From positions 1 to 64,000 of the forward strand of contig NZ_JHVB01000001.1 in NCBI RefSeq assembly GCF_000619925.1: DNA of 64,000 nucleotides, given 5' to 3'. The notes beneath the pieces are model-generated. The model was not told the origin of the DNA. It made no database searches and worked only from the letters and a program-made list of their open reading frames with translations. Of the stretch, positions 8,152 through 16,144 are shown piece after piece. A program made the position numbers and the translations under genes. The stretch is from Treponema sp. C6A8 (lineage in GTDB: Bacteria; Spirochaetota; Spirochaetia; Treponematales; Treponemataceae). The first letter of the stretch is position 1; each line of letters starts with the position of its first letter.

Positions 8152-9252
8152 ATGTCAGGAAATAGTTTTGGTTCAGTTTTTAGAGTTACAACTTTTGGTG
8201 AAAGTCACGGAGCTGCTCTTGGCTGCGTGATTGACGGCTGCCCTGCCGGGGTAAAAATTGACCGCGATTTTATTCAGGCTGCCTTAAACCGCCGCCGTCC
8301 CGGTGCCTGGGGAGAGCAGGGCTTAAACGCTTCTGTTACTGCCCGCAAGGAAGCTGACGAAGTTGAAATTCTTTCCGGCCTTTTTGAAGGCCGTTCAACA
8401 GGCACACCGATTTCACTTTTAATCAGAAATACTTCCCAGCATTCAAAGGACTATTCAAATATTGCCGCCTCTTACCGTCCCGGCCACGCCGATTTTACCT
8501 ACGATGCAAAATACGGCTTCCGTGATTACCGGGGAGGGGGACGTTCAAGCGGCCGCGAAACAGCTGCCCGTGTTGCAGCCGGGGCAGTTGCCGCATGCCT
8601 TACTTCGCTTTCCGGCATAAAAGTTACCGCCTACACAATCGAAGCTGCCGGAATCAAGGCAGAAAAACGTGATCTTAGTCAAATAGAAAAAAATCCACTT
8701 CGTGCCCCGGATGGAGACTCTGCCCTTAAAATGAACGAAGCCATCGAAAAACTCCGCTCAGAAGGCGACTCAGCCGGCGGAATTATAGAATGCCTTGTAG
8801 AAGGCTGTCCTGCCGGTCTTGGCGAGCCCGTTTTTGACAAACTGGACGCTCTTCTTGCCCACGCCATGCTTTCAATCGGCGCAGTAAAAGGAATTGAGTT
8901 TGGTGACGGCTTTGAAGCTGCCCGTTCTACTGGCAGTACTAACAATGACGCCATGCACGCAGAAAACGGCGCCCCTGTCTTTGATACCAACCACGCCGGA
9001 GGAATTTTAGGCGGCATTTCAAACGGAAATAAAATCATTTTCCGCGTAGCCGTAAAGCCTGTTCCAAGCATTTTTAAGCCTCAGAATACAGTCCGCCACG
9101 AGGGTGACAGCCTTGTATCTTCTCAGCTTCAGATTCAGGGCCGCCACGACGTATGCCTCTGCCCGCGAATTGTTCCCGTTATTGAAGCCATGGCTCAGCT
9201 TGTCCTTGCCGACCTGCTTTTGCAAAATCGCTCTTCAAAGGTTGATTTTTAA
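8152..9252 (+). CDS. aroC: Chorismate synthase
   Basis: The enzyme converts 5-enolpyruvylshikimate-3-phosphate to chorismate with reduced FMN, the last shared step to aromatic amino acids. The 366-residue protein begins MSGNSFGSVFRVTTFGESHG, holding the first family signature. It continues with RRRPGAWGEQG, the SGRETAARVAAGAVA segment and GRHDVCLCPRIVPVIEAM near the C-terminus. RBS GTGAGGA lies before ATG 8152. The D,D-carboxypeptidase gene starts 2 bp after the stop, so the two are co-transcribed. Confidence 0.97.
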   Translation: MSGNSFGSVFRVTTFGESHGAALGCVIDGCPAGVKIDRDFIQAALNRRRPGAWGEQGLNASVTARKEADEVEILSGLFEGRSTGTPISLLIRNTSQHSKDYSNIAASYRPGHADFTYDAKYGFRDYRGGGRSSGRETAARVAAGAVAACLTSLSGIKVTAYTIEAAGIKAEKRDLSQIEKNPLRAPDGDSALKMNEAIEKLRSEGDSAGGIIECLVEGCPAGLGEPVFDKLDALLAHAMLSIGAVKGIEFGDGFEAARSTGSTNNDAMHAENGAPVFDTNHAGGILGGISNGNKIIFRVAVKPVPSIFKPQNTVRHEGDSLVSSQLQIQGRHDVCLCPRIVPVIEAMAQLVLADLLLQNRSSKVDF

Positions 9253-9254
9253 AG

Positions 9255-10709
9255 ATGATTACCGGCAATATTACTCCAAAGTCTTTCCCTGATTCATTAC
9301 CCCAAAAACCTGCTAAAAAACTTGCAGTCCGCCTTGGGGTTATAGGCATCCTCCTCCTTGCCAGCTTCGCCCTTTTCACTGCAATCCGTTCTAATCAGTT
9401 TGCAAAACTTACATCTGCCCGTGTCCTGACTTCTGACGAATGTCTTTTGTTACAGTCAGAGCTTCAGACCCGCTATGCGTCTCAATATCAGATTTTAAAA
9501 TCTCTTCCATATAATTTAGGCTCCCGAAACCTTGATGTTCGCGCAGAGTCTGCAATCTTAATTGATACAGCAAACGGCTGCATCCTGTATCAGAAAAATG
9601 CTGACGAGGTTATTCCTCCTGCCAGCATGACAAAGCTTTTTTCAATGTATCTTGTTGAAGAAGAAGTACGCAAAGGCCGTTTTTCCTATGACCAGATAAT
9701 TCCCCTTCCGCCGGAAAGCTGGGCCTGCAATATGCCGCCTCACTCTTCCCTTATGTTCCTTGGAGAAGGGCAGAAGGTCACTCTTGAAGAACTGCTGCTT
9801 GGTCTTTCAATCTGTTCGGGAAATGATGCCGCCTATGCTCTTGCCTATGCCACCTGCGGCAATATGGAAAATTTTGTTGACGGCATGAATCAGATTGCTT
9901 ACGATTTGAATCTTCCTCATACTTTTTTTGAAGAAAGTTCCGGTTACAGCGAAAAAAATACAACTACAGCTTATGAAATGGCTTCCTTTTGCCGTGTATA
10001 TTTAAAAAATCATCCTCAGTCGCTTAAGAAGTTTCATTCAGTCCGTGATTTTAAATATCCGAAAGAAAAAAATCTTGCTCCCGGCGACAAACTGCAGCCA
10101 CAGGATTTTTCACAGGGCTTACCCCGCCATATCACCATGTCGATTTACCAGCAGAATACAAATCCTCTTCTAGGAAAGCTTGAAGGCTGTGACGGTCTAA
10201 AAACCGGTTACATCGACGAAAGCGGCTATAATCTTTCCCTTACAGCAGAGCGAAACGGCACCCGCTTCCTTTCTGTAACCATGAAAGGGCCCGGTTCTAA
10301 CACTGCCGAAGGTCAGGCTGGCCGCGTCCACGACGGCAGTGAACTTATGGAGTGGGCATTTTCAAATTTCTTTAATTACGATCTTCCTCAGGAATGTCTT
10401 CAGATTTTTACAAAAATCTACGGTTATAAAGAAAAGTCTCTTAATTTAATCTCTGCCTGGAATGATGCCGTAACAATTCCCTTTATTGCAGGTCAAAGCC
10501 TTGATGAGTGCAGGGGACTTGTTACTGCTCAGATTAATCTTACAAATCAGAAAGAATATCCATCTAAAATTGCCGCGGGCCAGGTTCTTGGAAATATTGC
10601 CATAAAAGTCGGCGAAACAGAATTGTGTCAAATCCCTCTCGTCAGCGACCGTTCCGTTCAAAAATCAAATATCTTCGTTCGAGCCGCAGACTGCCTTATA
10701 AGAAAATAG
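9255..10709 (+). CDS. D-alanyl-D-alanine carboxypeptidase (S11 family, PBP5-type)
   Basis: This is a penicillin-binding protein that trims the terminal D-Ala of peptidoglycan stem peptides in the periplasm. The 484-residue protein has a basic N-terminus, then one membrane segment (about residues 27-45, uncleaved anchor). All three active-site boxes are present: SMTK (Ser124, Lys127), SGN (188-190) and KTG (316-318). A C-terminal domain of roughly 110 residues after the catalytic domain resembles the beta-sandwich of PBP5 (about 400 aa in E. coli). The stop codon TAG at 10707-10709 lies in the first bases of a dispersed repeat. Exact paralogue (DacA, DacF) cannot be decided. Confidence 0.9.
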   Translation: MITGNITPKSFPDSLPQKPAKKLAVRLGVIGILLLASFALFTAIRSNQFAKLTSARVLTSDECLLLQSELQTRYASQYQILKSLPYNLGSRNLDVRAESAILIDTANGCILYQKNADEVIPPASMTKLFSMYLVEEEVRKGRFSYDQIIPLPPESWACNMPPHSSLMFLGEGQKVTLEELLLGLSICSGNDAAYALAYATCGNMENFVDGMNQIAYDLNLPHTFFEESSGYSEKNTTTAYEMASFCRVYLKNHPQSLKKFHSVRDFKYPKEKNLAPGDKLQPQDFSQGLPRHITMSIYQQNTNPLLGKLEGCDGLKTGYIDESGYNLSLTAERNGTRFLSVTMKGPGSNTAEGQAGRVHDGSELMEWAFSNFFNYDLPQECLQIFTKIYGYKEKSLNLISAWNDAVTIPFIAGQSLDECRGLVTAQINLTNQKEYPSKIAAGQVLGNIAIKVGETELCQIPLVSDRSVQKSNIFVRAADCLIRK

Positions 10710-10852
10710 CCGCAGATAAACGCAGATGAGACACAGATTTGCAATGGTCGTAATGCAACTTATTCTCTCTAAATACCCGTAAACATTGCCTAACTTGCGC
10801 TAAAGCGCAAGTCGTATAATCATCTGTGAATATCTGTGTCCCATCTGTGGCT
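10708..10852. repeat. Dispersed ATCTGTG-type fold-back element, long form, overlapping a stop codon
   Basis: The left arm AGCCGCAGAT-AAACGCAGAT-GAGACACAGATT (10708-10739) pairs with the right arm ATCTGTGAATATCTGTGTC and ATCTGTGGCT, ending at 10852. The ~80-bp interior contains a perfect hairpin ACTTGCGC-TAAA-GCGCAAGT (10793-10812). The first bases of the element supply the stop of the upstream carboxypeptidase gene. The rest of the gap to 11021 is listed separately (terminator and hairpins). Confidence 0.8.
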
Positions 10853-10884
10853 ATAAAAAAAAGACCGCCTGAAAAGGCAGTCTT
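10853..10884 (-). terminator. Rho-independent terminator of fba
   Basis: On the minus strand, AAGACTGCCT-TTTC-AGGCGGTCTT forms a 10-bp stem with one mismatch and is followed by eight or more T residues (10853-10862 on plus). It lies ~140 bp beyond the fba stop codon. Confidence 0.8.
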
Positions 10885-10889
10885 CTGTT

Positions 10890-10975
10890 GCGGTGCGCAT
10901 AGTCGCACCGCTTGAGCCGTTTTCATGTAGAACCTAAACGTCGCTGAAATCAGCTTGATTAGCCCTTCGGGCTAA
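10890..10975 (-). other. Structured 3' region of fba
   Basis: Between the fba stop and its terminator are two perfect hairpins: GCGGTGCG-N6-CGCACCGC (10890-10911) and TTAGCCC-TTC-GGGCTAA (10959-10975). They would sit in the fba 3' untranslated region. No reading frame is supported. They could stabilise the transcript or be a small RNA derived from the 3' end; there is no further evidence. Confidence 0.45.
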
Positions 10976-11021
10976 CGACCCGCTGTCGCAGCTCGGTTTT
11001 TAACGGTTCTGCTATTATCGG

Positions 11022-12026
11022 CTAGTCGAGAGCGTGACCTGCAGATCCAAGTACGTCTTTACATTTGTGCATGTACATCTTCTTGAGTTCGTCGCGGGCT
11101 GGTGTCAGGTACTGACGTGGGTCGAAGTCACCAGGGTGCTCAACAAAGTGGCGGCGGATAGCAGCTGTCATAGCAAGACGTCCGTCTGAGTCGATGTTGA
11201 TTTTGCAAACTGCAGATTTAGCAGCCTTGCGGAGCTGTTCTTCTGGAATACCAACTGAATCAGGGATTTTTCCGCCGTACTGTTCGATGATTTTTACGTA
11301 TTCTACTGGAACTGAAGAAGATCCGTGAAGTACGATTGGGAAACCAGGAAGTTTCTTTTCAATAGCTTCGAGAACGTCGAAAGCCAGTGGAGGTGGAATA
11401 AGAACACCGTCAGCAGTGCGTGTACACTGTTCTGGAGTGAACTTACAGCGTCCGTGTGATGTACCGATAGAAATAGCAAGAGAGTCACATCCTGTTTTTG
11501 ATGTGAAGTCGATTACTTCTTCTGGTTTTGTATATTTTGATTCTTCAGCAGCAACGTCATCTTCTACACCACCAAGAACACCAAGTTCAGCTTCTACTGT
11601 AACATCGTGTGCGTGAGCGTATTCAACAACTTTCTTTGTCAAAGCTACGTTTTCATCATAAGGAAGAGCAGAACCGTCGATCATAACTGATGAGAATCCG
11701 TTATCGATACAGTCTTTTGCTACTTCAAAGCTTGGACCGTGGTCAAGGTGAAGAGCGATAGGAATATCACATCCCAGTTCGTGTGCATATTCTACAGCAC
11801 CGCGAGCCATGTTACGAAGGATGTTTGCATTTGCATAAGCGCGTGCGCCTTTTGAAACCTGAAGGATAACAGGAGACTTAGCTTCAACACAAGCCATAAT
11901 GATAGCCTGCATCTGTTCCATATTGTTGAAGTTGAATGCTGGGATAGCATATCCGCCTTTCATAGCCTTTGCAAACATATCGCGTGTGTTTACAAGACCA
12001 AGATCTTTGTAATTAACGTTAGCCAT
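11022..12026 (-). CDS. fba: Class II fructose-1,6-bisphosphate aldolase
   Basis: A zinc-dependent aldolase of glycolysis/gluconeogenesis, splitting fructose 1,6-bisphosphate into DHAP and glyceraldehyde 3-phosphate. The 334-residue protein carries HLDHGPS (His93, Asp95, His96) for zinc and catalysis, GTSHGRCKF with a second metal His, and VLHGSSS with a third. The length and the inserted GVLGGVEDDV segment are typical of the ~330-residue class II A/B type. RBS AAAGAAAGGAAG precedes ATG 12026. It is transcribed alone, from a near-consensus promoter, divergent to flaA. Confidence 0.96.
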   Translation of the reverse strand: MANVNYKDLGLVNTRDMFAKAMKGGYAIPAFNFNNMEQMQAIIMACVEAKSPVILQVSKGARAYANANILRNMARGAVEYAHELGCDIPIALHLDHGPSFEVAKDCIDNGFSSVMIDGSALPYDENVALTKKVVEYAHAHDVTVEAELGVLGGVEDDVAAEESKYTKPEEVIDFTSKTGCDSLAISIGTSHGRCKFTPEQCTRTADGVLIPPPLAFDVLEAIEKKLPGFPIVLHGSSSVPVEYVKIIEQYGGKIPDSVGIPEEQLRKAAKSAVCKINIDSDGRLAMTAAIRRHFVEHPGDFDPRQYLTPARDELKKMYMHKCKDVLGSAGHALD

Positions 12027-12042
12027 ATTACTTCCTTTCTTT

Positions 12043-12057
12043 AGGCAATTATTGCCT
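12043..12057 (-). promoter_or_regulatory. Palindrome in the fba leader
   Basis: AGGCAAT-T-ATTGCCT is a perfect inverted repeat with a 1-nt centre, located just upstream of the fba RBS and downstream of its promoter. It has operator-like symmetry; no regulator can be named. Confidence 0.4.
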
Positions 12058-12073
12058 GAGATTTATTTAATGC

Positions 12074-12102
12074 ATTATAAAATTAACAAGGATTTTGTTC
12101 AA
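12074..12102 (-). promoter_or_regulatory. fba promoter
   Basis: On the minus strand, TTGAAC (12097-12102) and TATAAT (12074-12079) are separated by 17 bp. This is a strong sigma-70-type match upstream of fba with a leader of about 40 nt. Confidence 0.7.
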
Positions 12103-12136
12103 TGAAAGTTTTTTATATAGATACTTTTTTTTATAT

Positions 12137-12165
12137 TTGACAAAGATAATTATAGAAAATATAAT
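12137..12165 (+). promoter_or_regulatory. Perfect-consensus promoter of the flaA operon
   Basis: TTGACA (12137-12142), a 17-bp spacer, then TATAAT (12160-12165): exact sigma-70 consensus in both hexamers and spacing. The predicted leader of about 86 nt contains a hairpin CCGATAT...ATATCGG (12195-12230) with an inner GGAC/GTCC stem, before the AAGGAG RBS at 12246-12251. Confidence 0.8.
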
Positions 12166-12257
12166 TTAATTAGTAATTAATTTGTGATATTATGCCGATA
12201 TTACAAAGGGGACGTTAATGTCCATATCGGAATGATATAAGATTCAAGGAGTATTGC

Positions 12258-13022
12258 ATGAAAAGGGGACTTAAAGTCTTAGTTGGTCTTGCATGTTTTT
12301 TTGTCATTGGTTTACCTGCTTTCAGTCAGCCAAGTGCCAAAAGTCTTGCTACAGTATTGATGGACGATTTTGATTCTGTTGGCGCACAGGATTATCTGTA
12401 TGCTGGACAGAAATACAGCTGGGAATGGGGTGTACAGGCCAGCCGCTTTGTGGCTGATGGTTTCCCTAAATTGGAATATTTTAATGGTATTTCAAATTCA
12501 TTGGCAGTGCTTAAACGTGGTATGGACGGAGAGCGCAAGTGTCTTGGTGTTCAGGTTTCATACAAACGAAAAGGCGATAACTGGTTTGAAGTTTTCCCTA
12601 CAAAAGATGATAAAGCATTTGAGCCTGTATTCCAGGGAACTGTAAATACAGTTGATTTCTGGGTATGGGGTGCAAACTATAATTACTATCTTGAAATGCT
12701 TGTACGTGATGCAAACGGTACAGTACATGTTCTTAAGGTAGGAAGTCTTGCTTTCTCTGGATGGAGAAATATCGTTGTAAAAATCCCTGGATGGCTCTGT
12801 CAGCATTCAAAGCTCCGCTCAGGTCCTCCAAACATGACTTTTGTAGGATTTAGAATTCGTTCGGATGCCGGTGAGTTCGTAGATGATTACGCTATCTTCT
12901 TTGATGAACTCAAGTATACTACTAATACTCTTTCTGACATTTATGATGGTTATGACCTTCGTGATGTTTTTGAAAGTGCCGTTGATTCTGAAAGCAGTGA
13001 TGAAGTTAAGGATGGTGAATAA
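12258..13022 (+). CDS. flaA: Flagellar filament outer layer protein FlaA (first copy)
   Basis: FlaA forms the sheath of spirochaete periplasmic flagella, around a FlaB core. The 254-residue protein has a signal peptide (to about residue 23, ending PAFSQ). It keeps family features: an early acidic LMDDFDSVG stretch, SWEWGVQASRFV, LGVQVSYKRKGDNWFEVFP, the VDFWVWGANYNYYLEMLVRD strand pair and FDELKYTTNTLSDIYDGYD near the C-terminus. An AAGGAG RBS precedes ATG 12258. It overlaps the second flaA by one base (TAATG), implying translational coupling. An acidic Ser/Asp tail ends the protein. Confidence 0.9.
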   Translation: MKRGLKVLVGLACFFVIGLPAFSQPSAKSLATVLMDDFDSVGAQDYLYAGQKYSWEWGVQASRFVADGFPKLEYFNGISNSLAVLKRGMDGERKCLGVQVSYKRKGDNWFEVFPTKDDKAFEPVFQGTVNTVDFWVWGANYNYYLEMLVRDANGTVHVLKVGSLAFSGWRNIVVKIPGWLCQHSKLRSGPPNMTFVGFRIRSDAGEFVDDYAIFFDELKYTTNTLSDIYDGYDLRDVFESAVDSESSDEVKDGE

Positions 13023-13744
13023 TGAAAAGGTTGTTAGCTCTTTGTTCAGTTGCAGTTTTGTTTGCTGGAATTTCATTTGCTCAGAATACAAGTTTGGGTG
13101 ATCCAGATCCAGAAAATGTTGGTGCTGATTCAGCAATGGCATCTTTGCGCGAAGTATCTGTAGATAAGTTCGAGCGCGAAGGTTCATGGAATGTTCATAT
13201 TTCATCTGATGACGGTGTAATCCGCGGACGTCTTTTTCAGGGTAGCCCAATTATGAAAGAGCCTTTGGAAGAAGATGAAGGTAAAGAAGAAGATGATGCA
13301 CAGGTATACGGTGTAAAAGTTTCTTTCTTCCGCCGTGGTATCAACTCCTTTACAATTAAATCTGGTCGTCCAATGCCAATTGAAGGAACTGTAAAAACAA
13401 TTTCTTTGTGGGTTTGTGGACGTAATCAGCAGCATGATATGTATGTTCTTGTTCAGGATTATTTTGGAAGCAACTTTGAACTTTACCTTGGTAATCTTGG
13501 ATTCAGCGGCTGGAAGAAACTTACTTGTGTAGTTCCTCCAAGTCCTGATGGAGAGCATGGTATCGTTCAGGCTAACGCTTACTTTGGTGATAAGCCTGGT
13601 CTTAGAATTATTGGTTTCCGCGTAGACTGTAACCCAGTTCAGGCAAAAGGAAACTTCTACATGTATCTTGATGATTTGAGAGCTGTAACAGACTTGTACG
13701 ATATCGAAAATCATGATGAAGATGATATGGTAGATAACTGGTAA
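13022..13744 (+). CDS. flaA: Flagellar filament outer layer protein FlaA (second copy)
   Basis: This is a divergent paralogue of the upstream gene, 240 residues, with a signal peptide MKRLLALCSVAVLFAGISFA. Shared features include YGVKVSFFRRGINSFTIK, VKTISLWVCGRNQQHDMYVLVQD and a closing YMYLDDLRAVTDLYDIE. It has an acidic insertion (EEDEGKEEDDA) after residue ~80 that the first copy lacks. Its start codon overlaps the preceding stop (TAATG). A strong bidirectional terminator follows 15 bp after the stop. Two FlaA types are known to build the sheath in treponemes and Brachyspira. Confidence 0.88.
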   Translation: MKRLLALCSVAVLFAGISFAQNTSLGDPDPENVGADSAMASLREVSVDKFEREGSWNVHISSDDGVIRGRLFQGSPIMKEPLEEDEGKEEDDAQVYGVKVSFFRRGINSFTIKSGRPMPIEGTVKTISLWVCGRNQQHDMYVLVQDYFGSNFELYLGNLGFSGWKKLTCVVPPSPDGEHGIVQANAYFGDKPGLRIIGFRVDCNPVQAKGNFYMYLDDLRAVTDLYDIENHDEDDMVDNW

Positions 13745-13758
13745 TATAAACCTTGAAT

Positions 13759-13790
13759 AAAAAAAAGCGGCTTTAGAGCCGCTTTTTTTT
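13759..13790. terminator. Bidirectional rho-independent terminator
   Basis: A8-GCGGCT-TTAG-AGCCGC-T8 is a perfect 6-bp GC-rich stem flanked by A and T runs on both sides. It serves the flaA operon (plus) and the convergent gene at 13789-14523 (minus), whose stop codon overlaps the T run. Confidence 0.92.
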
Positions 13791-14523
13791 ATGCCTGAAT
13801 GACTTTTTTGTAGTAATGGCTTTTATTTTCTGTTTTTGTTTCTGAGATAAGCTGAATTTTTTTAAGAAACCATATGATAAGGTTTGAGTTATTGTATATT
13901 CTTGCAGGGCAAAGTTTTTCTTCTTTCAGTCCTTTTGCAATATCTTTTGCGCAGAATTCTTCCGCTAGTGAAGCTGGGAGTAGTGAAAGGTAATCTTCCG
14001 GACTTTTAAAAGTGTGAATTTTATTTATTTCGTTCAGCTTTTTATTTATTTTATTCCAGTCTCTTTTGTATCTTCTTCTGTTATTTTTTGACTGAACAAG
14101 ACTTTCTTCCTGAACCCTTATTTCAGTTATATCAATTTCCGGAACTTCGAGCGTAAAATTTTTCTCAAATAAAATCTGGTAGATTCCTGCTGCTTCACGA
14201 AAAACATCATAAACAGAACCTTTTTTAGAACTGCGGCTTCTTTTTATTATATTTCCATCTTTATCTTTTAATTCAATCTTTTTAGTAATTACAACAGGGT
14301 GAACAACTTTTATTTTTAATCCTTTTTCTAAAGTGTCCTTAATTTTGGGAAAAATCTGCTTAAGGTTTTTATTCTGGATTTCAATTATCTCACCGTCTTT
14401 TGTGATTATGTCGTAAATGTGCCCGTATTTTTCAACCTCAGTTTTGCCATCTGTCTGGTATGCGTAAAGCTTTTTCAGGGTATTGTGCAGGCTGCTTTCA
14501 TTTAGAATGGAGAAATTAGACAT
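13789..14523 (-). CDS. Unknown protein with PD-(D/E)XK-like N-terminal motif
   Basis: I do not recognise this 244-residue gene. The N-terminal part has Glu29/Glu31 upstream, then YDII (Asp38) and, ten residues later, IIEIQNKN (Glu48, Gln50, Lys52), a pattern typical of PD-(D/E)XK nuclease cores (D...E-x-K). The middle is basic (KRSRSSKKGS, NRRRYKRDWNK). The last ~70 residues (PEDYLSLLPASLAEEFCAKDIAKGL to IIWFLKKIQLI) look like a winged-helix domain. Such a build suggests a DNA-acting enzyme. It stands alone, between flaA and the division cluster, with no obvious RBS at ATG 14523. Nuclease function is inference. Confidence 0.55.
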   Translation of the reverse strand: MSNFSILNESSLHNTLKKLYAYQTDGKTEVEKYGHIYDIITKDGEIIEIQNKNLKQIFPKIKDTLEKGLKIKVVHPVVITKKIELKDKDGNIIKRSRSSKKGSVYDVFREAAGIYQILFEKNFTLEVPEIDITEIRVQEESLVQSKNNRRRYKRDWNKINKKLNEINKIHTFKSPEDYLSLLPASLAEEFCAKDIAKGLKEEKLCPARIYNNSNLIIWFLKKIQLISETKTENKSHYYKKVIQA

Positions 14524-14612
14524 AATTTTGCTATTAATATTTTTAGTAAATCTGTATCAAGTGATTTTTATAAAAAATGATAATATTTAGTTATTATCGG
14601 TAAAAAAATGGA

Positions 14613-14640
14613 TTGACTTTAGAAAATTTTGGTATAAAAT
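14613..14640 (+). promoter_or_regulatory. Promoter of the division cluster
   Basis: TTGACT (14613-14618) and TAAAAT (14635-14640) with a 16-bp spacer lie just upstream of the MraZ boxes. Predicted transcription start near 14647 would place the boxes immediately downstream. Confidence 0.6.
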
Positions 14641-14649
14641 GATAGATAA

Positions 14650-14689
14650 GTGGGAAAAAGTGGTAAAAAGTGGTGTTAAGTGGGTATGA
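14650..14689 (+). promoter_or_regulatory. MraZ operator: four tandem GTGG(G/T)N5 decamers
   Basis: Four head-to-tail 10-bp units start at 14650, 14660, 14670 and 14680: GTGGGAAAAA, GTGGTAAAAA, GTGGTGTTAA, GTGGGTATGA. MraZ is known to autorepress by binding TGGGN5-type direct repeats in front of its own gene. The last unit overlaps the possible GTG/ATG start codons, so binding could block both promoter clearance and initiation. Confidence 0.8.
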
Positions 14690-15129
14690 ATCTATTAACT
14701 GGTGAATACAATAATACGATCGATGAAAAGGGACGTCTCTCATTTCCTGCTAAACTGAGAACGGCTGTAAATCAGAATGTACTTATTGTTACTAAAGGTT
14801 CAGAACGCTGCTTATGGCTTTTTACTACGGAAGAATGGGAATCATTTCAGACAAAACTTATGGGTAATGCATCAATGATGAAATCTAAAGACAGACAGAT
14901 TGTCCGTCACTTTGTTGCTCCAGCCCAGGAAGTAGAGTTTGATAAAAACGGACGACTTTCTATCCCACAGAGCTTGCGCGAATATGCAGGGCTTTCAAAG
15001 GACTGTACTGTTTTGGGTATTTCAAAATATATAGAACTTTGGGATTCTGCTGAATATAAAAAGTGCGAAGATGAAAGTTCTGAATCTTTCCAGGAAGCAA
15101 TGGAAGAATTCAGTGACATCACCTTCTAA
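14686..15129 (+). CDS. mraZ: Transcriptional regulator MraZ
   Basis: A DNA-binding protein of the AbrB-like swapped-hairpin fold and first gene of the division/cell wall cluster. The sequence contains two MraZ repeats: GEYNNTIDEKGRLSFPAKLR at the N-terminus and QEVEFDKNGRLSIPQSLREYAG near residue 85. ATG 14686 gives 147 residues starting MNLLTGEYN, matching family length; a GTG at 14680 is also possible. No clear Shine-Dalgarno is present because the leader is made of MraZ boxes. It likely autoregulates through those boxes. Confidence 0.92.
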   Translation: MNLLTGEYNNTIDEKGRLSFPAKLRTAVNQNVLIVTKGSERCLWLFTTEEWESFQTKLMGNASMMKSKDRQIVRHFVAPAQEVEFDKNGRLSIPQSLREYAGLSKDCTVLGISKYIELWDSAEYKKCEDESSESFQEAMEEFSDITF

Positions 15130-15156
15130 ATAAAGTTGGGTCAGGAAGTTAGAAAG

Positions 15157-16143
15157 TTGGAAATTGTTCACACACCTGTTCTTTTGAATGAATGTCTCGA
15201 GTATTTGGCGCCGTTGGGGGAACCGTACGAAAATCATGCCGTTATGGTTGATTCAACTACGGGGGAGGGCGGCCATTCTTTTAATTTTCTGACAAAATTT
15301 CCTAATCTTGAACTCAACTGTCTTGATGCAGATCCTGTAATTCAGGCTCGTGCTAAAGAGCGTCTTGCGCCTTTTGGAGATCGTGTTCATTTTTACAGCG
15401 GCTGGTTTCAGGATTTTTATGCAGATTATCCTTCTGATTTCAAAAAGCCTGATATCATCCTTTTTGATCTTGGAATTTCTGTATTTCATTATGAAAAATC
15501 TGAGCGCGGTTTTTCTTTCCGTTATGATGAAAAACTTGATATGCGCCTTAATGAAAATGCAGGCGAGTCTGCAGCTGACCTTGTAAATAATCTTCCGGAA
15601 GAAAAGCTTGCTGATTTGATTTACCTCTATGGTGAAGAAAAACTTAGCCGCCGCATTGCAAAGGCAATCTGCGATGCCCGTAACGGCGGAAAAATCGAAT
15701 CTTCAAAAAATCTTGCAGAAATTATCTGGAATGCAGTGCCTGCAAATTACCGCTATGGTCAGATTCATCCGGCAACAAGAACATTCCAGGCTTTGCGTAT
15801 TGCCGTAAACGGTGAACTTAAGCGTCTTCCACAGGCTCTTCATAATGCATTTAACTGTCTTAATGTGGGTGGAAAAATGGGAGTTATCACTTTCCATTCC
15901 CTTGAAGACAGAATTGTAAAAAATTACTTCAGAAATCTGGGAAAACAGTGTGTTTGTCCGCCGGAAGTTGCTCAGTGCAGATGCGGCGGCAAAGAGTGTG
16001 CAGAAATCCTTACCAGAAAACCTGTCTGCCCTTCTGAAGAAGAAATAAAAACTAACAGTCCGTCCAGAAGTGCTAAGCTTCGCGTGGTAAAAAAAATCTG
16101 CCAGGCTTCAGATTTCAGGTTGGATGGAGTAATCGGATATTAG
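15157..16143 (+). CDS. rsmH: 16S rRNA (cytosine-1402-N4)-methyltransferase
   Basis: RsmH (MraW) N4-methylates C1402 of 16S rRNA in the decoding centre using SAM. I prefer TTG 15157 (IVHTPVLLNECLEYL follows, aligning with family N-termini) because AGGAAG lies 8 bases upstream; TTG 15136 is in frame but lacks an RBS. Motifs: DSTTGEGGHS (SAM loop), LFDLGIS, the ERGFSFRYDEKLDMR signature, and ITFHSLEDRIVKNYF near the C-terminus. It follows mraZ by 27 bp. The length of ~329 residues is normal. Confidence 0.93.
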   Translation: MEIVHTPVLLNECLEYLAPLGEPYENHAVMVDSTTGEGGHSFNFLTKFPNLELNCLDADPVIQARAKERLAPFGDRVHFYSGWFQDFYADYPSDFKKPDIILFDLGISVFHYEKSERGFSFRYDEKLDMRLNENAGESAADLVNNLPEEKLADLIYLYGEEKLSRRIAKAICDARNGGKIESSKNLAEIIWNAVPANYRYGQIHPATRTFQALRIAVNGELKRLPQALHNAFNCLNVGGKMGVITFHSLEDRIVKNYFRNLGKQCVCPPEVAQCRCGGKECAEILTRKPVCPSEEEIKTNSPSRSAKLRVVKKICQASDFRLDGVIGY

Positions 16144-16144
16144 A

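Noticed and set aside
12819..13714. Open frames of 143 and 170 codons opposite the two flaA genes
   Set aside because: Antisense shadows; the plus strand encodes two clear FlaA proteins with signal peptides.
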